DNA of 64,000 bases from Neocallimastix lanati (nom. inval.) (Eukaryota > Neocallimastigomycota > Neocallimastigomycetes > Neocallimastigales > Neocallimastigaceae). The stretch is from assembly GCA_016946835.1 (NCBI GenBank), contig JACVTC010000032.1, positions 894,501 to 958,500 of the forward strand, read 5' to 3'. The position numbers and the translations under genes are program-made. The notes under the pieces are model-generated. The model saw nothing but the letters and a program-made list of their open reading frames with translations, was not told where the DNA came from and did no database searches. Below, piece after piece: positions 51,267-61,396 of the stretch (positions are counted from its first letter, which is position 1; every line of letters starts with the position of its first letter).

Positions 51267-54200
51267 TTAGATAAAAATGTTGTTTGTAAATTTTTGTATC
51301 TTTGGTCCATTTGAGTCCTTGGTTAATATGTCCGCTAGCATGTTTTCAGTATCAATATATTCTAATTTTACTTTCTTCTTTGCAATATTGTCCCTGTTGA
51401 AATGATATCTTACACTTATATGGTTTAATTTTGTATTTATTTCTCCGTTCTCCATTATTTTCTTACTTGCTTGATTATCTGTATAGATTTTAACAGTTAT
51501 CCATTTGTTTAAAATTTCTTTTATTATATTTCTAATCCATAATATTTTCTTTATATTTTCGGAAGTGCTTATGTACTCTGCTTCAGCAGTAGACGTAGCA
51601 ACACTTGTTTGTTTCTTGGACAACCAGCATATCGGACTTGTTCCCATAAGTATTATTCCTCCTGAGGTAGATTTTCTATCTTCCAAACAGCCGGCAAAGT
51701 CAGAGTCGGTATATGCAACAAGCTCCCCCTTTCCATTATATTCTATCTTAAATTCTTTGGTACTATTAATATATTTTAGAATATTTATTATTTTGTTCCA
51801 ATCCGATATAGTTGGATTTTCACATTTTCTTGAAGCTTTATTTACAGCGAAAGCTATGTCAGGTCTAGTACATTTCGAAAGGTATATTAAGGAACCTATT
51901 GCGCTTTTGTAGATTGTTTTATCGAAAGGTTTATTGTTTTCTGATATTTTATTATCACCAGTACATGGTGTTTTTCTTTTCTTTGTATTATCAATATTAA
52001 ATTTATATAACATATTATTTATAAAATTTTTCTGTGAAATAATATACGAATTATTTTCTTTCTTTACTTCAATTCCTAATATGTATTCAATTGGATCACA
52101 TTTAGATATTTTAAATTTTGATTTTATTTTATTTATTATTTGTTTAATGTATTCGTTTTCTCCAGCGATGACCATGTCGTCCACGTATAAGCCGATAATG
52201 CATTTTGTTATATTATTTTTTGTAAATTTGAAAATACATTGTTCGGATTTAATTTGAATGAACTTATTTTTTATTAGAAATTTTCTAATGGTATTATACC
52301 ATTGTCTACCAGATTGCTTAAGGCCATACAAAGCTTTGTTGAGCTTCCAATATCCCCGCCCAAAGCGCGTATCGCCTTTAGGAATAGTAGTATAAATATC
52401 TTTATCAAGCGGAGCATTAAGGTAAGCGGCCTTTATATCTAGCTGGAAAATATTCCACTTAAGAGCAGCAGAAATAACGAATATTAATTTAAGACCATCA
52501 ATGTTTAGAGTAGGAGAATAAGTTAATTCATAATCGATTCCCCATTTTTGTTTAAATCCACGAGCAACTAAACGAGCTTTATATTTATAAATATTATTAT
52601 TTGAATCACGTTTAGTGTTGAAAACCCATTTTGTGGTAATGATGTTTTTGTTTTTAGGTACATTTTTAACAAAAGTCATAATATTATTAGAATAAAGGTT
52701 ATTAAGTTCATCATTAATAGCCTCAATCCAGTTATTTTTGTCTTCACTGTTTATTGCTTCTTCATACGTATTAGGAATGTGACAAAATATAGAAGCAATA
52801 ATAATGTCGTTGATTTGGTCTAGTTTTCTACGAGAACTAATATTAGTAGGTGCAGTCTCTTTATATTTTGGACTAAGTGGTCTTTTATAGATGTTGCCAT
52901 ATTCTGTATTGGCTACAATGTCATCCATAATTTCATCTTTATTAAAATCAATAACACTTGATGCATCTATAAGAGATTTATGGGCATAATTTTCTTTGTT
53001 TACAATATTATTGTTGCTAAATTTATTATTTATTTCGTTATTATTAGTAAGTGAAATTTCGTCTGATTTTTGAGAAATTTGGTTGGTTGAAGAATCGGTT
53101 ATTAAAGGTAAATTCTGATTAATATTATATGGAAGAGTTATATTTTTAAGATTTTCCATTACCGTATTTTTATTATCTGAAGGAATATTATTGATATCTA
53201 TTGTAGGAGTGGAGAAATTATAGTTTTTCTTCATAGAGTCGCTGGATTTTGAATTTTGTTGAATTAATTTATTATTTTTCGATAAAAAATTTTTATTAAT
53301 AAAATTTTGATCATTTTTTGGTAAATTTTTGATATTCATTGATTTATTTGAATTATTAATAGATTTATGTGAATCATTATTGTTGTCATATGTTATTATT
53401 GAATTATTTGAAGATTTTTTGATATGATATGAATGTGATTTTGCTTCAGCCAATAGATTTTCTTGAATTTTTTCATCATTTTTTGAAAAATTTTTATTAT
53501 TAAAATTTTTTTTCATATTATTATTATTTATTGTAAAATTCTGTAAATTTTGGCTTGATTTTTCATTATTTAAAAATATTTTATTTTTATCAAAATTTTC
53601 AAATTCGGTTATTTTTTCTTTTCCTTTGTTCCTGCTGGAAGTTGAGGCGGCGTAAGCAGGATCTTCTGGTTTATATTTTTCAATAATGTTAGAATTAAAA
53701 TTGGTATTCTTAATATTATTTCTAAACTTTTTATTATAATTTTTATTTATTATTTCTAAATTTCTATTTATCTCATTCAAATAATTATTTTCAGAATTAT
53801 TTATGTCAACATTGTTGAAATTGAATTTCAATTTAAATTCACAATTATTTTTATTTTTAATTTCAGGATTAATTTTAGAATTAATTTCAATATCTTTATT
53901 TAAATTATGGTTATTTTTCTGGTTTATATCTTTATTATCAAATTCTTGGTTTTCTTCATTTAACGATATATTATTGACATGCTTATTTTTAATGTAATTA
54001 CTTTTATGTTCTGTATTAGTAGTCCTTTCATTATTAATATTTTCATTTAAACTGTTTTCTTCATTTAAGATGTTTCTTCCATTAAAATTATTTTCATTGT
54101 TCATATTATTATCTTCATTTATATTATTATCTTCATTTATAATATTATCTTCTGGATTCCTATCTTTTCTATTGTTGTCTTTCATAAATGAGAAGTAAGA

Positions 54201-56864
54201 GTCTTTATAATTGCTTGTTTCGTATTTGTGTTTACTAGGCTCTTCTTCAACGAATTCTACATCGTTAGTATAATGTATTTTATTATTTTCAATATCCATG
54301 ATAATATATGAATATTTTTTATCATCAAATCCCAAGAATACGCCCTTCTTAGCATTTGGTAAAAATTTTGATTTGTGTTGTGTATCATCCCTGTAATAAC
54401 ACACACAACCAAAGGTTTTTAAATGTTTTAACTCTACCTTTTTGTTGTAAAATACTTCATTGGGTATTAAAAATTTATTTCCTGAATGGGGAATTAAGTT
54501 ATATATGTAGCATGCCTGTTTTATGGCAAAATTCCAAAAGTTTTCTGATAATTCTGCCCAATATAGAAGAGTTTTAGCTGAATTTCTAAGAGTTCTGTTT
54601 ATTCTTTCAGCTTTTCCATTAACTTCAGGACAACCTGGGGGAGAATAGGTTTTTTCTATTCCATTTTCTTTACAGTATTTATTAACTGTTTTATTTTTAA
54701 ATTCCTTTCCTCCATCTGATTTAAATATTTTAATATTATATTCTTCAAATTGGTTATTTAAGTACTTGAAGAATTCCACAATTAATTCGGGAGCTTCGGC
54801 TTTAGATTTTAAAGTATATATCCATACTTTTCTTGAGAATTCATCCATGAATGTAATAAAGTATTTTTTATTATTGATAGATGAATTGTATGGACCTGAA
54901 ATGTCTGAATGTATTATTTCTAATATTTTCGTAGCTTTCGGTGTTTTTCCTCCGTGTGATTTCCTTGACATTTTAGCTACTTTACATTCTATGCATTTAG
55001 AAGTTTTTATTTGGTGTAAACTTAGATATTTGTTTATGTTTTCTAGGTAATAATGACCTAGTCTTCTATGCCAAATTTCAAGGCTTTTTTCATCAACTTC
55101 GTTTAAAGCCATAATATTTTTATCCTTTTCTTCAAAGTTTTTATTAATCTTGTAAGTATTTACTAAGAATTGATTATCATTTGTAGAATAATAAGTTCCT
55201 ATATATACATTATTTGGACCCCATAAGTTAAATCTACCACGTGTATAATCATCAGTGTCAATAATGACTCTATATCCTATTTTGGCCAGTTCTATTCCAC
55301 TAATAAGATTTTTAGTTGCAGATTTTGAATATAATACCTTGTCTAGTCGTACATATATTCCATTAATGTAACATTCGTAAGTACCATATCCTTCGAAGCT
55401 ACACATTGTCCCATTGGCACATCTTAACTTTATTTTGCAGTGAATAAAATTATTTAGCAAATTAAAATCATTAGTTATATGTTCTCCAGCACCAGTATCA
55501 TATAACCATTCACTAGTCTTATCATTTTCTTCATAATAATTGATGTTGTTTACATATAATTCCTCTTTTTTATTAGGAATTGTTATCTCCTTTGGAATAA
55601 TAGAACTATCATTCACGTATTCAATTAATCCAGAAAATTTAACCTTATTGTTAATGTTTATTTCTTCTTGTTTTTCTATCAGTGCCCTTGCGTCTTCAAA
55701 ATCAAAATTATCGTCATAACTACTGGCACTGTCTGGATCAGAAATTTTACTTATTAGATGTAAAGACTTCTTTGGATGATCATTTAATGTGGTCTTTACT
55801 TGAAGCTTTTCTTGCCTCCCTTTATTATGATTTGACTTCGTCTTCATATTATATATGCAGTTTCTGGTAGAGTGTCCTTTAACTTCACAAATGTGACAAT
55901 ATGATTTATTATTATTGTCTTTGTTACTATTATCTTTATTATTATTGTTATATTGGTTACCATTTTGCTTTCCTCTTTTCTTAGAGTTAGAGCTTTTGTT
56001 ATTATGGTTGTTGTGTTCATTTTTCTTTGAGGAATTACTAGTTCTTCTTCCTCTACTGATAAAATCTAGATCCATTGGATCATCTTTTTTAATGGTTTTG
56101 TTATCTTCCCAATTTTCTAGGTAAGATTTTGCATAAATAAAACTTTTGAGATTATTAATATATACATTAGGGTCACTATTCAAATTAATTTGAATGATAT
56201 TTTTATAATCATCCGGTAGTACGTTATAGAGATATTTTAATTTTTCCTTATCAGTGATCTCCACATGTTGTTCTTCCATATCATCGAAAGTTTCTTTCAT
56301 AAGTTCTAGCTTTTCGATGATTTGATTTCTATCTCTGGCTTTAATACTTCTTAATCTTTTAAGCCAGTATTCCATATCAGCATTTGAATTTCCATATTTT
56401 GATTTGAGTCTTTCCATTATACGGAAACCATTATTAAGTCTGCTGATTTCTCTTAAGACAGAATCATCAACATTCTTACTGATCATGAGTATCATGTCAG
56501 CATCGATCCTTTCTGCTTCCTCAACTAATCTGATATGATTAAGAGGATTACCAAAAAAGTTAGTTAGCTGAGTATTGATATCAACATTATTGTTTCGATT
56601 AACCTCAGCATTATTGTTTCGAATAGATTCGGCAGGAGCTTGCGGTAACATTTTGGTAATTAATTTAGTAATTACCTTGTTGATAACATCGTTGACATTG
56701 GGGTTGTAATCAAAACCTACATCATTAAGTTTTCCAACGACGTCGACTTCCATGAATTCCTTAATACCTTGACGTTTAGCGGCATTGTCAATAAGGAATT
56801 TCCACTCATTAAAGTTGGATTTTCCATGGAGGCGTTGGTCCTTAGCTAAGTTAAAGTCTTGCAT
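51267..56864 (-). CDS. Copia gag-pol polyprotein, single intact frame
   Basis: 1865 aa. Gag lies at about 1-330 (HGKSNFNEWKFLIDNAAKRQ, then MEYWLKRLRSIKARDRNQII) and ends in a knuckle CHICEVKGHSTRNC. Protease is EWLYDTGAGEHITND at about 455. The integrase zinc part is IWHRRLGHYYLENI, then CIECKVAK. The integrase core has IIHSDISGPYNSS, KSDGGKEFKN and PEVNGKAERINRTL, with the D, D and E present. A low-complexity Asn/Lys/Glu linker of about 480 residues spans 880-1360. RT follows with KARLVARGFKQKWG, QLDIKAAYLNA, GLKQSGRQWY and catalytic YVDDMVIAGE. RNase H has AYTDSDFAGCLEDRKSTSGG and STAEAEY, ending at LADILTKDSNGPK. No motif is damaged. The start ATG reads MQDFNLAKDQRLHGK, shared with the decayed copy. 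With no frameshift, Gag and Pol would be made in equal amounts unless protein processing or RNA splicing changes the ratio. Confidence 0.97.
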   Translation of the reverse strand: MQDFNLAKDQRLHGKSNFNEWKFLIDNAAKRQGIKEFMEVDVVGKLNDVGFDYNPNVNDVINKVITKLITKMLPQAPAESIRNNNAEVNRNNNVDINTQLTNFFGNPLNHIRLVEEAERIDADMILMISKNVDDSVLREISRLNNGFRIMERLKSKYGNSNADMEYWLKRLRSIKARDRNQIIEKLELMKETFDDMEEQHVEITDKEKLKYLYNVLPDDYKNIIQINLNSDPNVYINNLKSFIYAKSYLENWEDNKTIKKDDPMDLDFISRGRRTSNSSKKNEHNNHNNKSSNSKKRGKQNGNQYNNNNKDNSNKDNNNKSYCHICEVKGHSTRNCIYNMKTKSNHNKGRQEKLQVKTTLNDHPKKSLHLISKISDPDSASSYDDNFDFEDARALIEKQEEININNKVKFSGLIEYVNDSSIIPKEITIPNKKEELYVNNINYYEENDKTSEWLYDTGAGEHITNDFNLLNNFIHCKIKLRCANGTMCSFEGYGTYECYINGIYVRLDKVLYSKSATKNLISGIELAKIGYRVIIDTDDYTRGRFNLWGPNNVYIGTYYSTNDNQFLVNTYKINKNFEEKDKNIMALNEVDEKSLEIWHRRLGHYYLENINKYLSLHQIKTSKCIECKVAKMSRKSHGGKTPKATKILEIIHSDISGPYNSSINNKKYFITFMDEFSRKVWIYTLKSKAEAPELIVEFFKYLNNQFEEYNIKIFKSDGGKEFKNKTVNKYCKENGIEKTYSPPGCPEVNGKAERINRTLRNSAKTLLYWAELSENFWNFAIKQACYIYNLIPHSGNKFLIPNEVFYNKKVELKHLKTFGCVCYYRDDTQHKSKFLPNAKKGVFLGFDDKKYSYIIMDIENNKIHYTNDVEFVEEEPSKHKYETSNYKDSYFSFMKDNNRKDRNPEDNIINEDNNINEDNNMNNENNFNGRNILNEENSLNENINNERTTNTEHKSNYIKNKHVNNISLNEENQEFDNKDINQKNNHNLNKDIEINSKINPEIKNKNNCEFKLKFNFNNVDINNSENNYLNEINRNLEIINKNYNKKFRNNIKNTNFNSNIIEKYKPEDPAYAASTSSRNKGKEKITEFENFDKNKIFLNNEKSSQNLQNFTINNNNMKKNFNNKNFSKNDEKIQENLLAEAKSHSYHIKKSSNNSIITYDNNNDSHKSINNSNKSMNIKNLPKNDQNFINKNFLSKNNKLIQQNSKSSDSMKKNYNFSTPTIDINNIPSDNKNTVMENLKNITLPYNINQNLPLITDSSTNQISQKSDEISLTNNNEINNKFSNNNIVNKENYAHKSLIDASSVIDFNKDEIMDDIVANTEYGNIYKRPLSPKYKETAPTNISSRRKLDQINDIIIASIFCHIPNTYEEAINSEDKNNWIEAINDELNNLYSNNIMTFVKNVPKNKNIITTKWVFNTKRDSNNNIYKYKARLVARGFKQKWGIDYELTYSPTLNIDGLKLIFVISAALKWNIFQLDIKAAYLNAPLDKDIYTTIPKGDTRFGRGYWKLNKALYGLKQSGRQWYNTIRKFLIKNKFIQIKSEQCIFKFTKNNITKCIIGLYVDDMVIAGENEYIKQIINKIKSKFKISKCDPIEYILGIEVKKENNSYIISQKNFINNMLYKFNIDNTKKRKTPCTGDNKISENNKPFDKTIYKSAIGSLIYLSKCTRPDIAFAVNKASRKCENPTISDWNKIINILKYINSTKEFKIEYNGKGELVAYTDSDFAGCLEDRKSTSGGIILMGTSPICWLSKKQTSVATSTAEAEYISTSENIKKILWIRNIIKEILNKWITVKIYTDNQASKKIMENGEINTKLNHISVRYHFNRDNIAKKKVKLEYIDTENMLADILTKDSNGPKIQKFTNNIFI

Positions 56865-56925
56865 GATTTCGGAGCGGTGAAGCGAATTAATTAAGTACTT
56901 TTAATAATAAATAATATGAGTCAAC

Positions 56926-56939
56926 TGAGACTCTTAATC
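56926..56939 (-). promoter_or_regulatory. Primer-binding site of intact copia family A
   Basis: GATTAAGAGTCTCA, starting at the first base after the 5' LTR. It matches the anticodon arm of tRNA-Lys(CUU) and not a tRNA 3' end. Confidence 0.88.
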
Positions 56940-57259
56940 TGTTAGCTTTATTAAATTTAGATCTATAATAATATTCCTTATGGAATATGGTATACAAGGG
57001 AAATAAGTGTATGATCTATCTTTCAGCTTTAAATAAGTAATAAAGTCACATGTTACAACATGCGTTTTCCATAACATAAAATAAATTAAAAATTAACTAA
57101 ATAAATATTAAAAGATAATTAACATAGATTTATACAAGACGATAGATCATAATACATTTAAGTAATCATTAAATATAAATAAATAAATACACATAAATAT
57201 AAATAAATACTATAAATAAATAAATTAAATATATAGTTAAATTATGAGTGCAGTCAACA
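56940..57259 (-). repeat. 5' LTR of intact copia family A
   Basis: 320 bp, almost identical to 50927-51246. It is followed outside by a (TTA)n tract. Confidence 0.95.
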
Positions 57260-57499
<240 letters not shown>

Positions 57500-57500
<1 letters not shown>

Positions 57501-57595
57501 GATATATGTTGTTTATTTATTTAATATAATAATACGAAAGTATTATGGTTAACAAAGAGAGAAGTGGATAGTACATTCATGATGTTTATATAGAA
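57500..57595 (-). repeat. Third copia element, distal part of its 3' LTR
   Basis: It starts TGATATATG (plus reading) directly at the end of the (TTA)n tract. It is interrupted at 57595 by the nested LTR element and resumes at 60520-60730. Rejoined it is about 300 bp, with TGATA and TATCA ends. Confidence 0.75.
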
Positions 57596-57975
57596 TGATA
57601 TAAAACAAATATGTGTAGTAACATACTTGTATATTTAATAATAATTATTAAATATTAAATTTATATCTTTTTGATAATAATTATTTTATTTTATTTATTT
57701 CATTATGTATTATTATAATTATAATAATTATAATACTTTATTTCATATAAAATTTATATAGTTCTATATATTAGAATATATAATTAATATATTATCTATT
57801 TCTTATAAATTAAATTATTTATATTAGAAATAGAGAACTCTCTTGTAAAATTTGAGGAATTAGAATTATTATTTAATTGTACGAATATTATAATTTTATT
57901 AATAAAATTTACTAAACTACCATTATTTAAAACCCACTGCTTATAAATTATTGCACATAAAAGTCCCGTATATCA
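57596..57975 (+). repeat. 5' LTR of the non-autonomous element
   Basis: 380 bp, TGATAT to ATATCA. It differs from the 3' copy by at least one base (CCCGTATATCA against CCCGCATATCA). Confidence 0.93.
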
Positions 57976-57980
57976 AAAAT

Positions 57981-57996
57981 TGGTGGAGATATCGGG
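57981..57996 (+). promoter_or_regulatory. Primer-binding site of the non-autonomous element
   Basis: TGGTGGAGATATCGGG starts 5 nt after the LTR. It begins TGG, as expected for pairing with a mature tRNA 3'-CCA end. The tRNA is not identified. This differs from the half-tRNA type site of the copia elements and suggests a Ty3-like partner. Confidence 0.65.
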
Positions 57997-58622
57997 GATG
58001 TGCTGTGTAAAAAGTAGTTTATAAGTAGTGGTGTTTAGTAATTTTGTTAATTAATTATATATCCGTATATATTTACATAAATTCTCTTCAGTTAGGATTA
58101 ATTAAAATATACTGTTTAGGATATAAATTTTTAATTTTTTTTATTGGTTATTTATAGTTATATTATCTTTGGTGAAGAGAAAGTTATACAATATATGTTA
58201 TTTCATTCATTTTAGTACAATTTAATTAAATTGTTTTAAAATAAATAAATATTGGAAAATCTAATAAATATATATATATATTATATATATTAATAATTTA
58301 TTAATATAGTGATAGTGTTAAAAGTAAGATAGTTTAAGTAGGATAATAATATTAATTAGAGATAGTGAAATAGTACAAATATCGTTATTTTAATTAGCAT
58401 TTAAGTGAATAATTTAAATAAAATCTATAATAGGAATATTATTTTAATTAAAATAAGAGTAGAGTAAGAAGATATAAATAGTGTAGTTTAAAAGTGTTAA
58501 CATTTTGGAATAAAATTACAATAGATATAAGTATAATAAGATAAAAATATTATTTATTTTAATAGTAGTATATTTAATAATATTAAATAGTAGTACATTT
58601 TAAAAATAGATATAGAAATAAA

Positions 58623-60049
58623 ATGGATATTAATCAAGATAACCTAACAGAAAAATTACAATTGTTAAAATTGCTAATTCAAAAAGGTAGATTTGGAACT
58701 GGAGTTAGTGATGGCGTGGATGAATTAGATGAGTTTGTAGATGGTGAATCAATGGGAATATTAGCTCTTGTTGATAATAAGGAAGCTAGGTGTATTTTAA
58801 AAGGATACGGTGAAAATAATTTGGTAAATCGTAGTTTTCTGGAAAAATATATTCTTAATCATTGTATTGATGACTCAAGTATTACTGGAATAACTAAACT
58901 TACAATTTTAAATTTAACTATTGGTGGTGTTCAAAAAAATGTAATATTCAGAGTAGTTGAGAAAGAAAATCCATTTTATGATATTAGTTTGAATTTTAAA
59001 ACACAAAGAGAATTAGGAATTATTATTGACCCAAGCGACAATTTAATTCTTTTGAAACAAGGAACTTCTGAATTTAGAGTGGTAGCTGAACTTGAAAAAT
59101 TATCTGTTTTAAATAAAAGAATCAATAAAAATGAAGAAAATAATAATAATAATAATAATAATAACATTTATAATAATAATAACATTTATAATAATAATAA
59201 CATTTATAATAATAATAACAATAATAGTAATAAAATTAATAATACTAAAAATGACGAGGTTGATGACATAATAAACACGAAACTAAATAAATTAAACGCG
59301 TTAAAATTGGATAATTTCAGAGAAAATAATAAATTAGTAAATAATAGTAATAGCAAATGTAAAACAAACAACAATATTATAATTACTAAAGAAAAAAATA
59401 AAAATAATATTAAAGGTAGTGCCAATATTAAGAAAAATCAAAATAATAGTATTGAGATTAATAGTATTGTAATAATAAATAATAAGGAAAATATTAATTC
59501 AAATAGTAAAAATAAAAATATTATTAATAATTCTGAAAATATAAGAAACAAAATAAATAGTCATATAATTGTAAAAGAAGAAATAAATATCAATGAATCT
59601 GTTAAAGTTGATAGCATTTTCAATAGAATTAATAAATCTATAACTCCTGGTTTGTTTAAGGAAATAAATATTATTAATAGTAACAATTCAAAAGTAGATA
59701 ATATTCAAATTACTTCAAATGCTAATAAAAATGAACAATTTATAAAAAAAATTATTCAGTTAATAATATTACTAATATAAAAGAAAGAAAAATTAATAAT
59801 AATAATTCACCGGTTGATTTTAGTAATATTATAAATATAGATAGTGATAAGAAAATAAAAATTAATAAAATTAAAAAAATAATTAAAATTCCATATATTT
59901 ATATTCAAAATAATGATAAAAATAAAATATATATTTATAAAATTATGATGCCCAAACCTGAAATCGCGTTAAAGGAGATTATTAAATATAGCAACAATCG
60001 CGTAGATACCAAACGGACAAATAGGAATTATAAATATAAAAGAAAATAA
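58623..60049 (+). CDS. Protease-fold-like ORF of the non-autonomous element (one frameshift)
   Basis: The main frame (58623-59780, 385 aa) begins MDINQDNLTEKLQLLKLLI. Residues about 50-150 (ARCILKGYGENNLVNRSFLE, then LNLTIGGVQKNVIFRVVE and IIIDPSDNLILL) follow the order of a Ty3-type retropepsin domain. Where the catalytic D-T/S-G should be, the sequence has KGYG. An Asn/Lys-rich low-complexity tail follows from about residue 165. At the A7 run near 59745 the frame is lost. The other frame stays open as SVNNITNIKERK to KIMMPKPEIALKEI and the basic end RTNRNYKYKRK, stopping at 60049. The full product would be about 475 aa with a basic C-terminus. The family link to retropepsin is an inference from pattern, not a firm match. 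A Gag-like or RNA-binding role is an alternative. Confidence 0.55.
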
Positions 60050-60139
60050 AATTTTAAAATTATTATTTATTTTAATTAAACCTTATATTTTCTTTTATAA
60101 AAAAAAAATATATAGTTTAATTTTTAGCAAGGGCATTTC

Positions 60140-60519
60140 TGATATAAAACAAATATGTGTAGTAACATACTTGTATATTTAATAATAATTATTAAATATT
60201 AAATTTATATCTTTTTGATAATAATTATTTTATTTTATTTATTTCATTATGTATTATTATAATTATAATAATTATAATACTTTATTTCATATAAAATTTA
60301 TATAGTTCTATATATTAGAATATATAATTAATATATTATCTATTTCTTATAAATTAAATTATTTATATTAGAAATAGAGAACTCTCTTGTAAAATTTGAG
60401 GAATTAGAATTATTATTTAATTGTACGAATATTATAATTTTATTAATAAAATTTACTAAACTACCATTATTTAAAACCCACTGCTTATAAATTATTGCAC
60501 ATAAAAGTCCCGCATATCA
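60140..60519 (+). repeat. 3' LTR of the non-autonomous element
   Basis: 380 bp, a near-identical partner of 57596-57975. AGCAAGGGCATT lies just upstream as a weak polypurine tract. Confidence 0.93.
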
Positions 60520-60730
60520 AGAACAATATCACATGAATACATTTGTTACGTAAATACATGTTACACAAAATAATTAAAATGATTGTTGACATAATTTATA
60601 CAATATTAAATAAACGTATCAACTAATTTACATAAAACATTAACACAAGTACACTTTAATAAATTACATAATAAATAAATATATAAAATAATATAAATAA
60701 ATATATAGTATAATTATTAAGTAGTTATCA
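60520..60730 (-). repeat. Third copia element, proximal part of its 3' LTR
   Basis: On the minus strand it starts TGATAACTAC at 60730, directly after the purine tract CATTTGAGGGGGAG. It is broken at 60520 by the nested element and continues at 57595-57500. Confidence 0.8.
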
Positions 60731-61396
60731 CTCCCCCTCAAATGAGATTTTTATATAAAAATATTATTTGTAAATTTTAGTATTTTTGCACCATTTGAAT
60801 CTTTTGTTAATATGTCGGCTAGCATGTTTTCCGTGTCTATATATTTTAGATTTATTCTTTTCTTTAATATGTTATCTCTATTGAAATGGTATCTGACATC
60901 TGTATGTTTTAACTTAGTATTGATTTCACCATTTTCCATTATACATTTACTTGCTTGATTATCAGTGTAGATTGTTATATTTAATTTCTTATTTAATATT
61001 TCTTTAATAATGTTTCTTATCCATAATATTTTCTTGACGTTTTCTGAAGTACTTATATATTCGGCCTCTGCGGTAGAAGTAGCAACGCACGTTTGTTTTT
61101 TAGATATCCAGCATATAGGACTTTTTCCCATTAAAATAATTCCACCTGAAGTAGACTTTCTATCAATTTTATCGCCTGCGAAATCTGAATCCGTGTATGC
61201 AATTAACTCCCCCTTTCCATCATATTTAATTTTATAATCTTTTGTACTATTTATATATTTTAAAATATTTATTACTTTGTTCCAGTCTGAAATTGTTGGT
61301 TGTTCACATTTTCTGGAAGCTTTATTAACGGCGAAAGAGATTTCCGGCCTTGTACATTTTGATAAATAAATTAAGGATCCAATTGCACTTTTGTAT
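60731..61396 (-). pseudogene. Third copia element: RT C-terminus and RNase H, cut by Ty3 insertion
   Basis: An open frame from 61396 to 60751 reads KCTRPEISFAVNKASRKCEQ, AYTDSDFAGDKIDRKSTSGG, STAEAEYISTSE and LADILTKDSNGAK. It is related to family A but clearly diverged (KLNITIYTDNQASKCIM against WITVKIYTDNQASKKIM). The reading is undamaged up to 61396, where the Ty3 LTR begins. The rest of the gene is expected beyond the Ty3 element, outside the window. Confidence 0.9.

Larger units (their letters stand above)
50927..57259 (-). mobile_element. Intact Ty1/copia element, family A
   Basis: A complete 6.3-kb element. Both LTRs are 320 bp (50927-51246 and 56940-57259) and I see one difference between them (TTAATTAAAT against TTAACTAAAT). 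The primer-binding site 56926-56939 abuts the 5' LTR. The polypurine tract ATTTGAGGGGGAG abuts the 3' LTR. One uninterrupted 1865-aa gag-pol frame fills the middle. Both ends lie in TTA repeat sequence, so an exact target duplication cannot be read. Everything seen fits a recently active element. Confidence 0.96.
57596..60519 (+). mobile_element. Compact non-autonomous LTR element
   Basis: The LTRs at 57596-57975 and 60140-60519 are both 380 bp and almost identical (TGATATAAAACAAATATG to ATATCA). AGAA flanks the element at 57592-57595 and 60520-60523, a 4-bp target duplication. A tRNA-type primer-binding site (TGGTGGAGATATCGGG) begins at 57981. The only coding sequence is the protease-like frame at 58623-60049. 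No RT, RNase H or integrase is present, so it must depend on another element. It is nested in a copia LTR. Confidence 0.9.
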
